Shown here piece after piece: positions 24,958 through 34,203 of a DNA stretch of 64,000 nucleotides. Location: NCBI RefSeq assembly GCF_900100205.1, contig NZ_FNEQ01000013.1, positions 97,857-161,856 of the forward strand, given 5' to 3'. The DNA is from Duganella sp. OV510 (GTDB lineage Bacteria > Pseudomonadota > Gammaproteobacteria > Burkholderiales > Burkholderiaceae_D). Positions within the stretch are counted from its first letter, which is position 1. Each line of letters starts with the position of its first letter. Position numbers and translations under genes: made by a program. A model generated the notes under the pieces. The model worked only from the letters and a program-made list of their open reading frames with translations. It ran no database searches and was not told the origin of the DNA.

Positions 24958-27029
24958 TGCACCTTGGCGGTCATCAGGACCATCGGGCTTTCGTTGGCGG
25001 TCGGCTTGCTGTTGGCGCGCGCCGTCATGATGGTGCGGGCGCCGAAGATCAGCACGCTCAGCACGACGATCACGAAGAAACCGGCCAGCGATGCATCCAG
25101 ATAGTCGTTGAAGATCACCTGCTGCATCTGCGCCACCGACTTGGCCGGGGCCAAGATCTTGCCTTCATCCAGCGCAGCCTGGTATTTGCTGGCGTGGGCC
25201 AGGAAGCCGATCTTCGGATTGGTGTCGAAGATTTTCTGCCAGCCAGCGGTCAGCGTGCACAGCAGCAGCCAGATGGTCGGCACGATGGTGACCCAGGCGT
25301 ACTGGCCGCGCTTCATCTTGAACAGCACGCAGGTGCCGAGGATCAGCGCAATCGCCGCCAGCATCTGGTTGGCGATGCCGAACAGCGGCCACAGCGTGTT
25401 GATGCCGCCCAGCGGATCGACCACGCCCTGGTACAGGAAGTAGCCCCAGGCAGCAACGCACAGGCCGGTCGCGGTCAGGTTGGCGAAGGTGTTATCGGTT
25501 TTCTTCATCGATGGCACGAAGGCGCCCAGCAAATCTTGCAGCATGAAGCGGCCGGCGCGGGTGCCGGCATCCACCGCCGTCAGAATGAACAGCGCTTCGA
25601 ACAGGATGGCGAAGTGATACCAGAAGGCCATCATCTCGCGGCCGCCCAGCACGTTCGACAGGATGTGGGCCATGCCCACCGCCAAGGTCGGTGCGCCACC
25701 GGCGCGGGAAATGATGGTGTGTTCGCCGACATCCTTGGCCACCTGGGTCAGCATTTCCGGCGTGATATAGAAGCCCATCTGGGAGACAGCCTGGGCGGCC
25801 GATTCGGCGGTAGTGCCGAGCAGCGCGGCTGGCGAGTTCATCGCGAAATAGACGCCTGGATCAATGGTCGACGCAGCGACCAGCGCCATGATGGCGACGA
25901 AGGATTCCATCAGCATCGCGCCGTAGCCGATGAAGCGGGCGTGGGTTTCGTTCTCGATCATCTTCGGCGTGGTGCCGGACGAAATCAGCGCATGGAAGCC
26001 GGACACGGCGCCGCAGGCGATGGTGATGAACAGGAAGGGGAACAGCGAGCCCGACCATACCGGGCCGGTGCCGTCGACAAACTTGGTGAAGGCCGGCATC
26101 TGCAGTTGCGGCGCAACGATAATGATGCCCAGCGCCAAGCCGACGATGGTGCCGATCTTCAGGAAGGTCGACAGGTAATCGCGCGGCGCCAGCAGCAGCC
26201 ACACCGGCAGCACCGAAGCGATGAAACCGTAGCCGATCAGCATCCAGGTCAGCTCGGTGCCGGTGAAGGTGAACATCGGCGCCAGGGCCGGATTCTCCTG
26301 CACCCACTGGCCACCGAAGATGGCCGCCATCAGCAGGATGAAGCCGATGATCGACACTTCGCCAACGCGGCCGACGCGGATAAAGCGCGAATACACGCCC
26401 ATGAACAGCGCGATCGGAATGGTGGCCATCACGGTGAAGCTGCCCCAAGGCGAGCCGGTCAGCGCCTTGACCACGATCAGCGCCAGCACCGCCAGGATGA
26501 TGACCATGATCATGAAGGTGCCAAGCAGCGCGATATTGCCCGGAATCGGACCGAGTTCGGACTTGATCAGGTCGCCCAGCGAGCGGCCATCGCGGCGCAT
26601 CGAGATGAACAGCACGATGAAGTCCTGTACGGCGCCGGCAAAGACCACGCCGGCGAGTATCCACAACATGCCGGGCAGGTAGCCCATCTGCGCGGCCAGC
26701 ACCGGGCCGACCAGCGGGCCGGCGCCGGCGATAGCGGCAAAGTGGTGCCCGAACAGCACGTTCTTATTGGTCGGAACATAGTCCAGGCCATCGTTCATCT
26801 TTGCTGCCGGCGTCATGCGGCGCGAGTCCAGGCCCAGCACCTTGTCCGAGATGTACAGGCTATAGAAACGGTAAGCGATCAAATAAATGCAGACCGCAGC
26901 GATGACGATCCAGATAGCGCTGATCGACTCGCCGCGATGTAGTGCGACCACGCCCAGCGCGGCTGCGCCGAACAGGGCCAAAGCGGCCCACCCCAGCTTG
27001 CTGGCCAGAGTATTTGGTGCGGTGTTCAT
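24954..27029 (-). CDS. cstA: Carbon starvation protein CstA (pyruvate/peptide transporter)
   Basis: 691 residues and about 16 to 18 hydrophobic segments, an inner-membrane transporter. Recognised by DGLDYVPTNKNVLFGHHFAAIAGAGPLVGPVLAAQMGYLPG, the ISSGTTPKMI motif and the ILTAVDAGTRAGRFMLQDLLG segment. In enterobacteria, CstA and its paralogue BtsT import pyruvate. Start 27029 follows TTGGAGGAAGC; an upstream in-frame start would run through the palindrome and is rejected. A Cache-domain two-component system is divergent upstream and is a candidate regulator. Confidence 0.93.
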   Translation of the reverse strand: MNTAPNTLASKLGWAALALFGAAALGVVALHRGESISAIWIVIAAVCIYLIAYRFYSLYISDKVLGLDSRRMTPAAKMNDGLDYVPTNKNVLFGHHFAAIAGAGPLVGPVLAAQMGYLPGMLWILAGVVFAGAVQDFIVLFISMRRDGRSLGDLIKSELGPIPGNIALLGTFMIMVIILAVLALIVVKALTGSPWGSFTVMATIPIALFMGVYSRFIRVGRVGEVSIIGFILLMAAIFGGQWVQENPALAPMFTFTGTELTWMLIGYGFIASVLPVWLLLAPRDYLSTFLKIGTIVGLALGIIIVAPQLQMPAFTKFVDGTGPVWSGSLFPFLFITIACGAVSGFHALISSGTTPKMIENETHARFIGYGAMLMESFVAIMALVAASTIDPGVYFAMNSPAALLGTTAESAAQAVSQMGFYITPEMLTQVAKDVGEHTIISRAGGAPTLAVGMAHILSNVLGGREMMAFWYHFAILFEALFILTAVDAGTRAGRFMLQDLLGAFVPSMKKTDNTFANLTATGLCVAAWGYFLYQGVVDPLGGINTLWPLFGIANQMLAAIALILGTCVLFKMKRGQYAWVTIVPTIWLLLCTLTAGWQKIFDTNPKIGFLAHASKYQAALDEGKILAPAKSVAQMQQVIFNDYLDASLAGFFVIVVLSVLIFGARTIMTARANSKPTANESPMVLMTAKVQ

Positions 27030-27058
27030 GCTTCCTCCAAGGTTGTCTTTTTCCAACT

Positions 27059-27118
27059 CCGGGGTCAGTTCTGCCAAATGTACATGAGCTCGTGTACGTT
27101 TTGCAGAACTGACCCCGG
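27059..27118. repeat. 60-bp near-perfect palindrome upstream of cstA
   Basis: Perfect 16-base arms CCGGGGTCAGTTCTGC (27059-27074) and GCAGAACTGACCCCGG (27103-27118) enclose an imperfect inner dyad (CAAATGTACATGAGCTCGTG type) centred on GAGCTC at 27086-27091. It lies 30 bases before the cstA start codon, in the gap between cstA and the divergent kinase gene. It could be an operator, a REP/MITE-like mobile palindrome, or a hairpin in the cstA leader. Confidence 0.85.
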
Positions 27119-27257
27119 GTTGATTATGTCTAGTATTCAGCAATGTGATAACAGGATCAAGCGCAGCACTACGCAAGGTGTCTCGGTATAACTACGTAGG
27201 CCGGCAGGCGTGCGGGGGCGTAGAATTCGGTCTATAAGAATATGAGGGAGCAGGTCG

Positions 27258-28616
27258 ATGAAGTTGCGGCAGAAGGTCATTTTTTTAGCCATTACGCCGT
27301 TGATCCTGGCGCTGTGCGCGATCGCGCTGGCGGTGCGCCATCAGTCGGTGTTGCTGGCGCAGCAGCAGCGCGCGACGATCCAGCAGGCTTATCTCAGCAG
27401 CAAGGAGGCTGAGCTCAAGCATTACGTGGCGCTGGCCTCGCATTCGATTTCCCATCTGTACGATTCCGGCCGCAATGACGAGGCCACGCGCGAAGAGGCG
27501 ATGCGCATCCTTTCGTCGCTCAGCTATGGCGATGACGGCTATTTTTTCCTCTACGATATGCAGGGTAATACGCTGATGCATCCGCGCCAGCCTGAGCTGG
27601 TGGGACAGAACCTGTTCGGCCTGCGCGACGAGCACGGCCAGCTGACCATCCAGAACCTGCTGCAGCGCGCGCGCGCCGGCGGCGGCCTGGAGCGCTATAT
27701 GTGGATCAAGCCGTCCACCCACAAGCCGGTCGCCAAGCTCGGCTATGTGATCGCCATGCCGAAGTGGGGCTGGATGATGGGCACCGGCATCTACCTGGAT
27801 GATGTCGATCAGGCGCTGGCCAAGATCGATGTCCAGCAATCGGCGAATATTCATAGCACCATGCTGTGGATTACCGGCATCGCGATTGCCGCCGCAGTGG
27901 CCGTGGCCAGCTCCGGCCTGGCGCTGAATATCAGCGAATTGCGCGTGGCTGACGCCAAGCTCAAGGTGCTGGCGCAGCGGGTGGTCGAGTCGCAAGAGGA
28001 GGAAAGGGCACGGCTGTCGCGCGATTTGCATGACGGCATCAGCCAGTGGCTGGTGTCGATCAAGCTGCAGATCGAGGCCGGCATCATCCGGCTGACTGGC
28101 AAGCCGGAACAGCAGCAGGCGGCGCAAGCGGTGTTCGAGCACGCCGCCGACCAGCTCAGCAACGTGATGGCCGAGGTGCGCCGCATCTCGCACAATCTGC
28201 GTCCTGCCATCCTGGATGACCTGGGCCTGGCGGCGGCGTTGCATCACCTCGCCAAGGAGTACACCCTCAGCAGCGGCACTCCGGTACACTTTGAGGCATC
28301 CGGTTGCACCGATGGCTTGTCCGATGTGGCCAACACCGTGCTGTTCCGCCTGGCGCAGGAAGCGCTGACGAATATCGAGCGCCACGCCGGCGCCAGCCGC
28401 ATCGACATCACGCTGGCCGGCGCGTCGCAGGGCGTCACGCTGCGCATCCGCGACGACGGCCACGGTTTCGACGCCGAAGGCATCGCCCTGCATCCGCAGC
28501 GCGGCATCGGCTTGCGCAATATGATGGAGCGGATGGACGCCATCGGCGGCCGCTTTGAAATCCTGTCGTCCACCGATGGCACCCTGGTAACGGCGTATGC
28601 CGCTAACAACAGTTAA
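27258..28616 (+). CDS. Cache-domain sensor histidine kinase (HisKA_3 type)
   Basis: 452 residues. TM1 is at about 8-26. A periplasmic single-Cache domain at about 40-195 (GDDGYFFLYDMQGNTLMHPRQPELVGQN, GWMMGTGIYLDDVD) is of the kind that binds small carboxylates. TM2 is at about 203-223. The dimerisation helix has phospho-His in EEERARLSRDLHDGISQWLV, and the ATPase domain has EALTNIERHAGAS and IRDDGHGF. The NarL-type regulator follows 5 bases later. Its position divergent from cstA suggests that it senses pyruvate or a related acid and controls the transporter; that is inference. Confidence 0.9.
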   Translation: MKLRQKVIFLAITPLILALCAIALAVRHQSVLLAQQQRATIQQAYLSSKEAELKHYVALASHSISHLYDSGRNDEATREEAMRILSSLSYGDDGYFFLYDMQGNTLMHPRQPELVGQNLFGLRDEHGQLTIQNLLQRARAGGGLERYMWIKPSTHKPVAKLGYVIAMPKWGWMMGTGIYLDDVDQALAKIDVQQSANIHSTMLWITGIAIAAAVAVASSGLALNISELRVADAKLKVLAQRVVESQEEERARLSRDLHDGISQWLVSIKLQIEAGIIRLTGKPEQQQAAQAVFEHAADQLSNVMAEVRRISHNLRPAILDDLGLAAALHHLAKEYTLSSGTPVHFEASGCTDGLSDVANTVLFRLAQEALTNIERHAGASRIDITLAGASQGVTLRIRDDGHGFDAEGIALHPQRGIGLRNMMERMDAIGGRFEILSSTDGTLVTAYAANNS

Positions 28617-28621
28617 ACAAT

Positions 28622-29239
28622 ATGACAAATACGATCAAGATTCTGCTGGTGGATGACCACCCTCTGGTACGCGACGGCCTGCGTGCGCGGCTGGAAGCCA
28701 TGCCGCAATTCGACGTGGTGGCCGAGGCCGGCGGCGCGGCGGAAGCGCTGGAGCAGGCCGCCCGTCATCCGGTCGACCTGGTGCTGATGGATATCAATAT
28801 GCGCGGCACCAACGGCATCGAAGCCACGGCGCTGTTCAAGCAGGCGTTTCCGCAGATCGCCGTGCTGATCCTGTCGATGCACGACAAGCTGGAATACGTG
28901 TCGCAAGCCATCCAGGCCGGCGCGCGCGGCTATGTGCTGAAGGATGCGCCCGGCAAGGATATCGTCGTGGCGATCGAGACCGTGATGTCGGGCGGCATTT
29001 ACTACAGCGCGGCGCTGGCCCGCCAGCTGGCCCAGCCGCAAAACCAGGACAACCAGCTGACCTCGCGCGAGCATGAAGTGTTGCGCCACATCGCCAATGG
29101 CGAGTCCAACAAGCAGATCGCCCGCGCGCTGGACCTGAGTGTGCGCACGGTGGAAACCCACCGCCTGAACATCAAGCGCAAGCTGGGCATTGAGGGGCAG
29201 GCCGAGTTGATCCGTTTCGCAGTGCAAAACGCGCAATGA
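28622..29239 (+). CDS. NarL/FixJ-family response regulator
   Basis: 205 residues. Receiver domain at about 5-120 (LLVDDHPLVRDGL, phospho-Asp in LVLMDINMRGTNGIE, Lys in VLKDAPG) and a LuxR-type HTH at about 140-200 (LTSREHEVLRHIANGESNKQIARALDLSVRTVETHRLNIKRKL). It is the cognate regulator of the preceding Cache kinase. A plausible target is the divergent cstA promoter. Confidence 0.93.
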   Translation: MTNTIKILLVDDHPLVRDGLRARLEAMPQFDVVAEAGGAAEALEQAARHPVDLVLMDINMRGTNGIEATALFKQAFPQIAVLILSMHDKLEYVSQAIQAGARGYVLKDAPGKDIVVAIETVMSGGIYYSAALARQLAQPQNQDNQLTSREHEVLRHIANGESNKQIARALDLSVRTVETHRLNIKRKLGIEGQAELIRFAVQNAQ

Positions 29240-29446
29240 CAGTGTGGCAAAAAGCCGTCAGATAGTTAAGCAATTTCCAAGAGAACGTGTTTGTACGGCA
29301 ATATCTGCTATATTCCAGTTCCGGCCATGTGGCCAACTGGTCTTGTACTGGTTATATTGCTAATCGCACTACTATCTTCATGGTATCTGATTGCCTAAAG
29401 TCAATTGTTGATCTAAGATGGCGCGCATAACCCTGATGAGATATTG

Positions 29447-30616
29447 ATGTCTGCGCCTGAAATCAGCCTGTTTCCACTGGTGGAATTACATGCAGTCTCC
29501 AACGCTCATAACGAGTGGGTGGCGCTGACTTTTGAGGTATCGCCTGACGCCGGCGATGTCTTCCAGGCCGCCCTGATGCTGCTGAAAACGCCCGACGTGT
29601 TTGCCGCGTTGGCGCCGCTGGACTGCATCCTCCCCGTACCGCACCCGCAACTGCTGGAACAGTCGCAGCTGGAAACGCTGCCGGCCAACCGCATCGTGCT
29701 GCGCGTGCCGTCCGGCGCCTGCGCCGATGTCGCCGTACAAAAGAAGCTGGCCGGCTATGCCGACGCCGGCTACCGCATCATGATCGAAGGCGTGGCCGAT
29801 GGTTCGGCCGCCACCATGTGCAGCGCCCGTTCGCTGATGGTGGACGCCTCGCTGACCCTGCCGCCGGTGCTGGCGCTGGTGGCCCAGCCGGGACCGCATC
29901 TGGCCACCGGTATGGGCAGCGAAGAACGCATCGCCGAATGCGCCAAGGCCGGCTTCAGCTGGTTTGCCGGCGACTTCGCGCTGCATCCCGCGCCGGACAG
30001 CAATGCCGGCGACGGCACCTCGCGCAAGCGCCTGCTGGCGCTGCTGGGCCTGCTGGCGCGCGACGCTGATTCACGCGAACTGGAAGTGCTGCTGAAGCAA
30101 GACCCTGCGCTGTCCTACCACTTGTTGAAACTGGTGAACTCGGCCGCGTTTGCGCTCAGTTCGCCGATCCACAGCTTCGGCCAGGCGATCAACGTGCTGG
30201 GCCGCCGTCAATTGCAGCGCTGGCTGCAACTGCTGCTGTATGCGCGTCAGCAGGATGACGGCCTGGCCAATCCGCTGCTGCCGCTGGCGGCCGTGCGCGC
30301 CTCGATGATGGAAGTGCTGGCCAAGGCGCAGGGCTGGGACCGCGACCAGCAGGACATGGCCTTCGTCGCCGGCGTGTTCTCGCTGCTGGATGTGTTGCTG
30401 GCCATGCCGATGACCGAAATCGTCGCCGCGCTCAGCCTCGACCTGGACGTGGTGATGGCGCTGCTGGACCGCGCCGGGCCGCTGGGCGAACTGCTCAAGC
30501 TGGTGGAAAAGCAAGATGGCGCCGCGCTGGAACAGGCCGGCATCTCCCGACAAGTCTACTGGGAAGCGCAATTGCAGGCTTACCACTGGGCGATCCAGGT
30601 GAGCAGGAATATATAA
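29447..30616 (+). CDS. HDOD-domain protein with degenerate EAL-like N-terminus
   Basis: 389 residues. Residues ~1-190 resemble an EAL barrel that has lost the EAL and metal-binding motifs (as in YuxH-type proteins). Residues ~195-385 are an HDOD domain (LLKQDPALSYHLLKLVNSAAFALSSPIHSFGQAINVLGRRQLQRWLQLLLY), a catalytically dead HD-like fold used in signalling. Such proteins act as c-di-GMP-linked adaptors. It precedes the PAS-GGDEF-EAL gene by only 3 bases. Start ATG 29447 has only a weak ribosome binding site; TTG 29444 is in frame just before it. Confidence 0.85.
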   Translation: MSAPEISLFPLVELHAVSNAHNEWVALTFEVSPDAGDVFQAALMLLKTPDVFAALAPLDCILPVPHPQLLEQSQLETLPANRIVLRVPSGACADVAVQKKLAGYADAGYRIMIEGVADGSAATMCSARSLMVDASLTLPPVLALVAQPGPHLATGMGSEERIAECAKAGFSWFAGDFALHPAPDSNAGDGTSRKRLLALLGLLARDADSRELEVLLKQDPALSYHLLKLVNSAAFALSSPIHSFGQAINVLGRRQLQRWLQLLLYARQQDDGLANPLLPLAAVRASMMEVLAKAQGWDRDQQDMAFVAGVFSLLDVLLAMPMTEIVAALSLDLDVVMALLDRAGPLGELLKLVEKQDGAALEQAGISRQVYWEAQLQAYHWAIQVSRNI

Positions 30617-30619
30617 GCC

Positions 30620-32704
30620 ATGCTCGCGCAACCCGTCTCCGATTTCCTGACCAACAGCGCGGCCTTATGCGACGCGGTGTTGCGCTTGCGCGGCACCGCC
30701 CTGACACAGGAACTCGGGCGCATCCTCCGCGCCGTGCTGAACAGCCCGCTGGGTGAATACATCCCGGCCGACTCGGCGGCGCTGCTGCTGCAACCGCCGA
30801 CGGCGCCGGTGCTGGCGGCGAATGACGACGCGGTGCCGAGCCTGAGCCAGGACGTGCGCTTCGATAATCACTTCTTCGGCCGCTTCGTGGTCTCCGGCCG
30901 CGACCGGTACAACGAGCAGGATCGCCAGCACCTGGCCAGTCTGGCCAACTTGGCCGGCAGCGTGTTGCAGGTGCATTCGGTAGCGCAGCGCACCACGCAT
31001 GCCTACGTGCAGATGGAAGCGCAGTTGCAGCACCAGGCGCAGATCCTCGACCAGATCCACGAGTCCGTGCTGACCATGGACATGAACGGCTTCATCATCA
31101 GCTGGAACAAGGGCGCCGAGCGACTGTTCGGCTACACCGCAGTGGAAGCGGTGGGGCGCAACATCCTGTTCCTCTACGATGACGAAGACATCGGCTTCCA
31201 CGACGACTTCCTGGAGCAGGGCGGCCGGCTGATGGAAGTACGCCGCAAAAAGAAGAATGGCGAAGTGTTCTGGGCCAGCCTGTCGCTGTCGCCGCTGTGC
31301 GACATCAACGACCGCTCGATCGGCCTGATCGCCTATCTGACCGACATCACCGAACGCAAGATGGCCGAGGAGCGCATCCACCATCTGGCGTACTACGACG
31401 CGCTGACCAATCTGCCGAACCGCACGCTGCTGACCAAGCTGGTCGACCAGGCGCTGATGGTCGCACAGCGCAACAAGGCGCACGGCTGCGTGCTGTTCAT
31501 CGACCTCAACCGCTTCAAGCTGATCAACGACACCCTGGGCCGCGCCGTTGGCGACGCGCTACTGGTTGAAGTATCGCGCCGCTTCCGCACCGTGCTGCGC
31601 GATCAGGACCTGGTGGCGCGGCTGGGCGGCGACGAATTCGCCGTCGGCCTGTTCGACATCGGCCAGCACTTCGAAGCCAGCATGGTCGCGCAAAAACTGC
31701 TGGCCACGCTGAACGAACCGATCATCATCGACGGCCACGACCTGCGCGTCGGCGGCAGCATCGGCATCAGCGTCTACCCGCAGGATGGCAACGACGCCGA
31801 AACCCTGCTGCGGCTGGCCGACATCGCCATGTACCGCGCCAAACAAGAGGGCTGGGCGGATGGCGACCACATCGCCTTTTACAGCCAGGACATGAACCAG
31901 GGCATGCAGGAACGCATGCGCATCGAAACCGGCCTGCGCAACGCGCTGGGCAACGGTGAACTGCTGCTGCACTACCAGCCCAAGTACTCCATCCCGGACG
32001 GCAAGATCATCGGCGCCGAAGCGCTGGTGCGCTGGCGCCATCCGCAACGCGGCCTGGTGCCGCCATCCGAATTCATCCCGCTGGCCGAAGCAACCGGGCT
32101 GGTGGTACAGGTCGGTGAATGGGTGCTGGAAACCGCGTGCGCGCAGGCGCAGGCGTGGAAGCATGCCGGATTGCCGGCGATACGGCTGGCGGTCAACGTC
32201 TCCGCACGAGAATTCACGGCCGCCTTGCCGGGACGCGTCAGCGAGACGCTGAAGCGTTACGGGCTGGAACCGTCGTGGCTGGAGCTGGAAATCACCGAAA
32301 GCACGCTGATGCACAACATCGACCGCGTGATCGGCATCATGGACCGGATCACGGCCATGGGCGTGACCTTGTCGCTGGACGATTTCGGCACCGGGTATTC
32401 CTCGCTGTCGTACCTGAAGCGCTTCCCGATCGACACGCTGAAGATCGACCGCTCGTTCACGATAGGCATCCCGCAGGACACCAACGACTGCGCAATTGCC
32501 AACACCATCATCAGCATCGCCCAGCAACTCAAGCACAAAGTGATCGCCGAAGGGGTGGAAACGGCCGAGCAATTGGCATTCCTGAAGAACTCCGGCTGCG
32601 ACGAAGTACAAGGCTACCTGTTCTCCAAGCCGCTGGAAGCCGACGCCTTCGAGCGCGCGCTGCGGGAAAACTGGCTACCTAGCCAATCGACCCGCGCCGC
32701 GTGA
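30620..32704 (+). CDS. GAF-like/PAS/GGDEF/EAL c-di-GMP enzyme
   Basis: 694 residues. The N-terminal ~130 look like a divergent GAF domain, and PAS with PAC is at about 140-255 (SVLTMDMNGFIISWNKGAERLFGYT). GGDEF at about 255-425 has an intact RLGGDEF and an RDQD inhibitory site just before it. EAL at about 435-690 has EALVRW, ELEITES and LDDFGTGYSS. All catalytic motifs look intact, so both synthesis and hydrolysis of c-di-GMP are possible. It is translated right after the HDOD gene. A consensus TATAAT for the following tRNA lies 35 bases past its stop. Confidence 0.92.
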   Translation: MLAQPVSDFLTNSAALCDAVLRLRGTALTQELGRILRAVLNSPLGEYIPADSAALLLQPPTAPVLAANDDAVPSLSQDVRFDNHFFGRFVVSGRDRYNEQDRQHLASLANLAGSVLQVHSVAQRTTHAYVQMEAQLQHQAQILDQIHESVLTMDMNGFIISWNKGAERLFGYTAVEAVGRNILFLYDDEDIGFHDDFLEQGGRLMEVRRKKKNGEVFWASLSLSPLCDINDRSIGLIAYLTDITERKMAEERIHHLAYYDALTNLPNRTLLTKLVDQALMVAQRNKAHGCVLFIDLNRFKLINDTLGRAVGDALLVEVSRRFRTVLRDQDLVARLGGDEFAVGLFDIGQHFEASMVAQKLLATLNEPIIIDGHDLRVGGSIGISVYPQDGNDAETLLRLADIAMYRAKQEGWADGDHIAFYSQDMNQGMQERMRIETGLRNALGNGELLLHYQPKYSIPDGKIIGAEALVRWRHPQRGLVPPSEFIPLAEATGLVVQVGEWVLETACAQAQAWKHAGLPAIRLAVNVSAREFTAALPGRVSETLKRYGLEPSWLELEITESTLMHNIDRVIGIMDRITAMGVTLSLDDFGTGYSSLSYLKRFPIDTLKIDRSFTIGIPQDTNDCAIANTIISIAQQLKHKVIAEGVETAEQLAFLKNSGCDEVQGYLFSKPLEADAFERALRENWLPSQSTRAA

Positions 32705-32756
32705 TAGGGGAATGGGTGGTTTTGAGCTGAGAAATCTGTATAATGCTGCACACTTA

Positions 32757-32846
32757 GGAAGCGTGGCCGAGTGGTTGAAGGCAGCAGTCTTGAAAACTGC
32801 CGACGGTGTGAGCCGTTCGTGAGTTCGAATCTCACCGCTTCCGCCA
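32757..32846 (+). tRNA. serT: tRNA-Ser (anticodon UGA)
   Basis: 90 bases with acceptor arm GGAAGCG/CGCTTCC, encoded CCA at the end, a long type II variable arm (GACGGTGTGAGCCGTTC) as in serine tRNAs, and the T-loop GTTCGAAT. The anticodon loop is CTTGAAA with TGA at 32791-32793. A TATAAT box at 32739-32744 lies 12 bases upstream. Its 3' end is the integration site of the prophage that follows. Confidence 0.96.
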
Positions 32847-32980
32847 AGTACCCTCAATCCAGCCCCTCTTAGTTGTACTCAAAACCACTGAAAATCCAGT
32901 GAAATCAACGGCTTAGGCGAAATATGGTCCCGCCGAGTCGCACAATCTACAATTCAAAAAATCGCAGTCCCACAGTCGCC

Positions 32981-33031
32981 TGTAGGTTCATTTGTAGGTA
33001 TCATGCGGTACCGTCTACAACCGTACCTACA
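32981..33031. repeat. TGTAGGT repeats before int (possible arm-type or operator sites)
   Basis: TGTAGGTT at 32981-32988 and TGTAGGTA at 32993-33000 are direct repeats. TACCTACA at 33024-33031 is the inverted copy, 23 bases away. They sit between the attL core in tRNA-Ser and the integrase start, where integrase arm-binding sites or an autoregulatory operator would be expected. Confidence 0.5.
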
Positions 33032-33042
33032 GGATCGACCGC

Positions 33043-34203
33043 ATGGCCATCAACACCCTCACCGATGCCGACTGCCGCAAGGCCACGTCCAATGACGGCA
33101 AACTGCGTAAGCTGTTCGATGGGCACGGCCTGATGCTGGCCGTGCTGCCGAGTGGGAACAAGGTTTGGCGGATGGCGTACCGCAATTCCGCCGGCAAGCA
33201 GCAAACGGCCGTGATCGGCCCATATCCCCTGATCAGTCTCAAGGATGCGCGGGAGCGCCGCGATGCGCTGCGCCTAAAGCTCATCGATGGCCAGGATCTC
33301 AAAATCACGGCCAAGGGCAAGCCATCGGTATCGCTGGACGCGGCAACCGCCAGCTATTGGGATGGGCGGGCGGATCTGACCGATGGCTACAAGACGAATG
33401 CGCGGCGCGCTCACGAAATGTACCTGGCTCCCACCTTGGGCAAAGTTCTGGTGCGCGACATCACGAAGGATATGCTGATGGACGCGTTACGGCCGATGGA
33501 TGCGGCCGGCCTGACTGTTTATGTCCGCCGGGTCCGGATGTGGGCAAGCCAGGTGCTGGAGTGGGCAGTCCAGCACGGCCACTGTGACAGCAATCCGGCT
33601 TCAAGCATCAACTCAAAGGTCGCGTTCTCACGTAAAAAGCGCGTGGGCTTCGCACACCTGCCGCTGGCCGACGTGCATCCGTTCCTGGAACGCCTGGCGC
33701 TTGAGGAGGACATCCAGTCGGTGCTGGCCTGTAAGCTACTGGCGTTGACGTGGACCCGGACCGACGAGCTGCGGCGTATGACCTGGGAAGAGATTGAGGG
33801 CGATGTCTGGCGAATTCCGGGCAAACGTATGAAGGTGGGGCGTGAGCATCTAGTTCCGCTGTCGTCGCAGGCGCTGGAGCTACTGGAGGAAATGAAAACG
33901 CGGTCGCGCGGCAGTAAGTATGTGTTCCCCAACGATCGGACCGGTAGCCGGCCGATGAGCGAAAACGCGATCCTCTACTTGATTCATCGGATCGGCTTCA
34001 AGGGCAAGATGACGGGGCACGGGTGGCGCAAGGTCGGTTCGACCTGGGCGAACGAGAATGAGTACAATGCGGATCACGTTGAGATGCAGCTGGCACACAC
34101 CGAGAAAGACGACGTGCGCGGCACATACAACTCGGCGGAGTACCTGAAGCAGCGCCGGGTGATGCTTCAGGACTTCGCAGAATGGCTATTCAAAGCAGGT
34201 TGA
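33043..34203 (+). CDS. int: Tyrosine recombinase, P4-type integrase
   Basis: 386 residues. An N-terminal DUF4102 arm-binding domain (about 1-95), a core-binding domain and a catalytic domain. Catalytic residues are visible: Arg239 in TRTDELRRMTW, His326-x-x-Arg329 in GHGWRK, His352 in LAHTE and the nucleophile Tyr362 in RGTYNSAEYLKQR. These enzymes recombine into the 3' end of tRNA genes, consistent with tRNA-Ser 196 bases upstream. Start 33043 follows AGGATCG. Its 3' end overlaps the convergent excisionase-like gene by 14 bases. Confidence 0.95.
   Translation: MAINTLTDADCRKATSNDGKLRKLFDGHGLMLAVLPSGNKVWRMAYRNSAGKQQTAVIGPYPLISLKDARERRDALRLKLIDGQDLKITAKGKPSVSLDAATASYWDGRADLTDGYKTNARRAHEMYLAPTLGKVLVRDITKDMLMDALRPMDAAGLTVYVRRVRMWASQVLEWAVQHGHCDSNPASSINSKVAFSRKKRVGFAHLPLADVHPFLERLALEEDIQSVLACKLLALTWTRTDELRRMTWEEIEGDVWRIPGKRMKVGREHLVPLSSQALELLEEMKTRSRGSKYVFPNDRTGSRPMSENAILYLIHRIGFKGKMTGHGWRKVGSTWANENEYNADHVEMQLAHTEKDDVRGTYNSAEYLKQRRVMLQDFAEWLFKAG

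Noticed and set aside
24957..26942. A 661-residue frame opposite cstA
   Set aside because: His/Gln/Arg-rich antisense shadow of a membrane protein gene in high-GC DNA.
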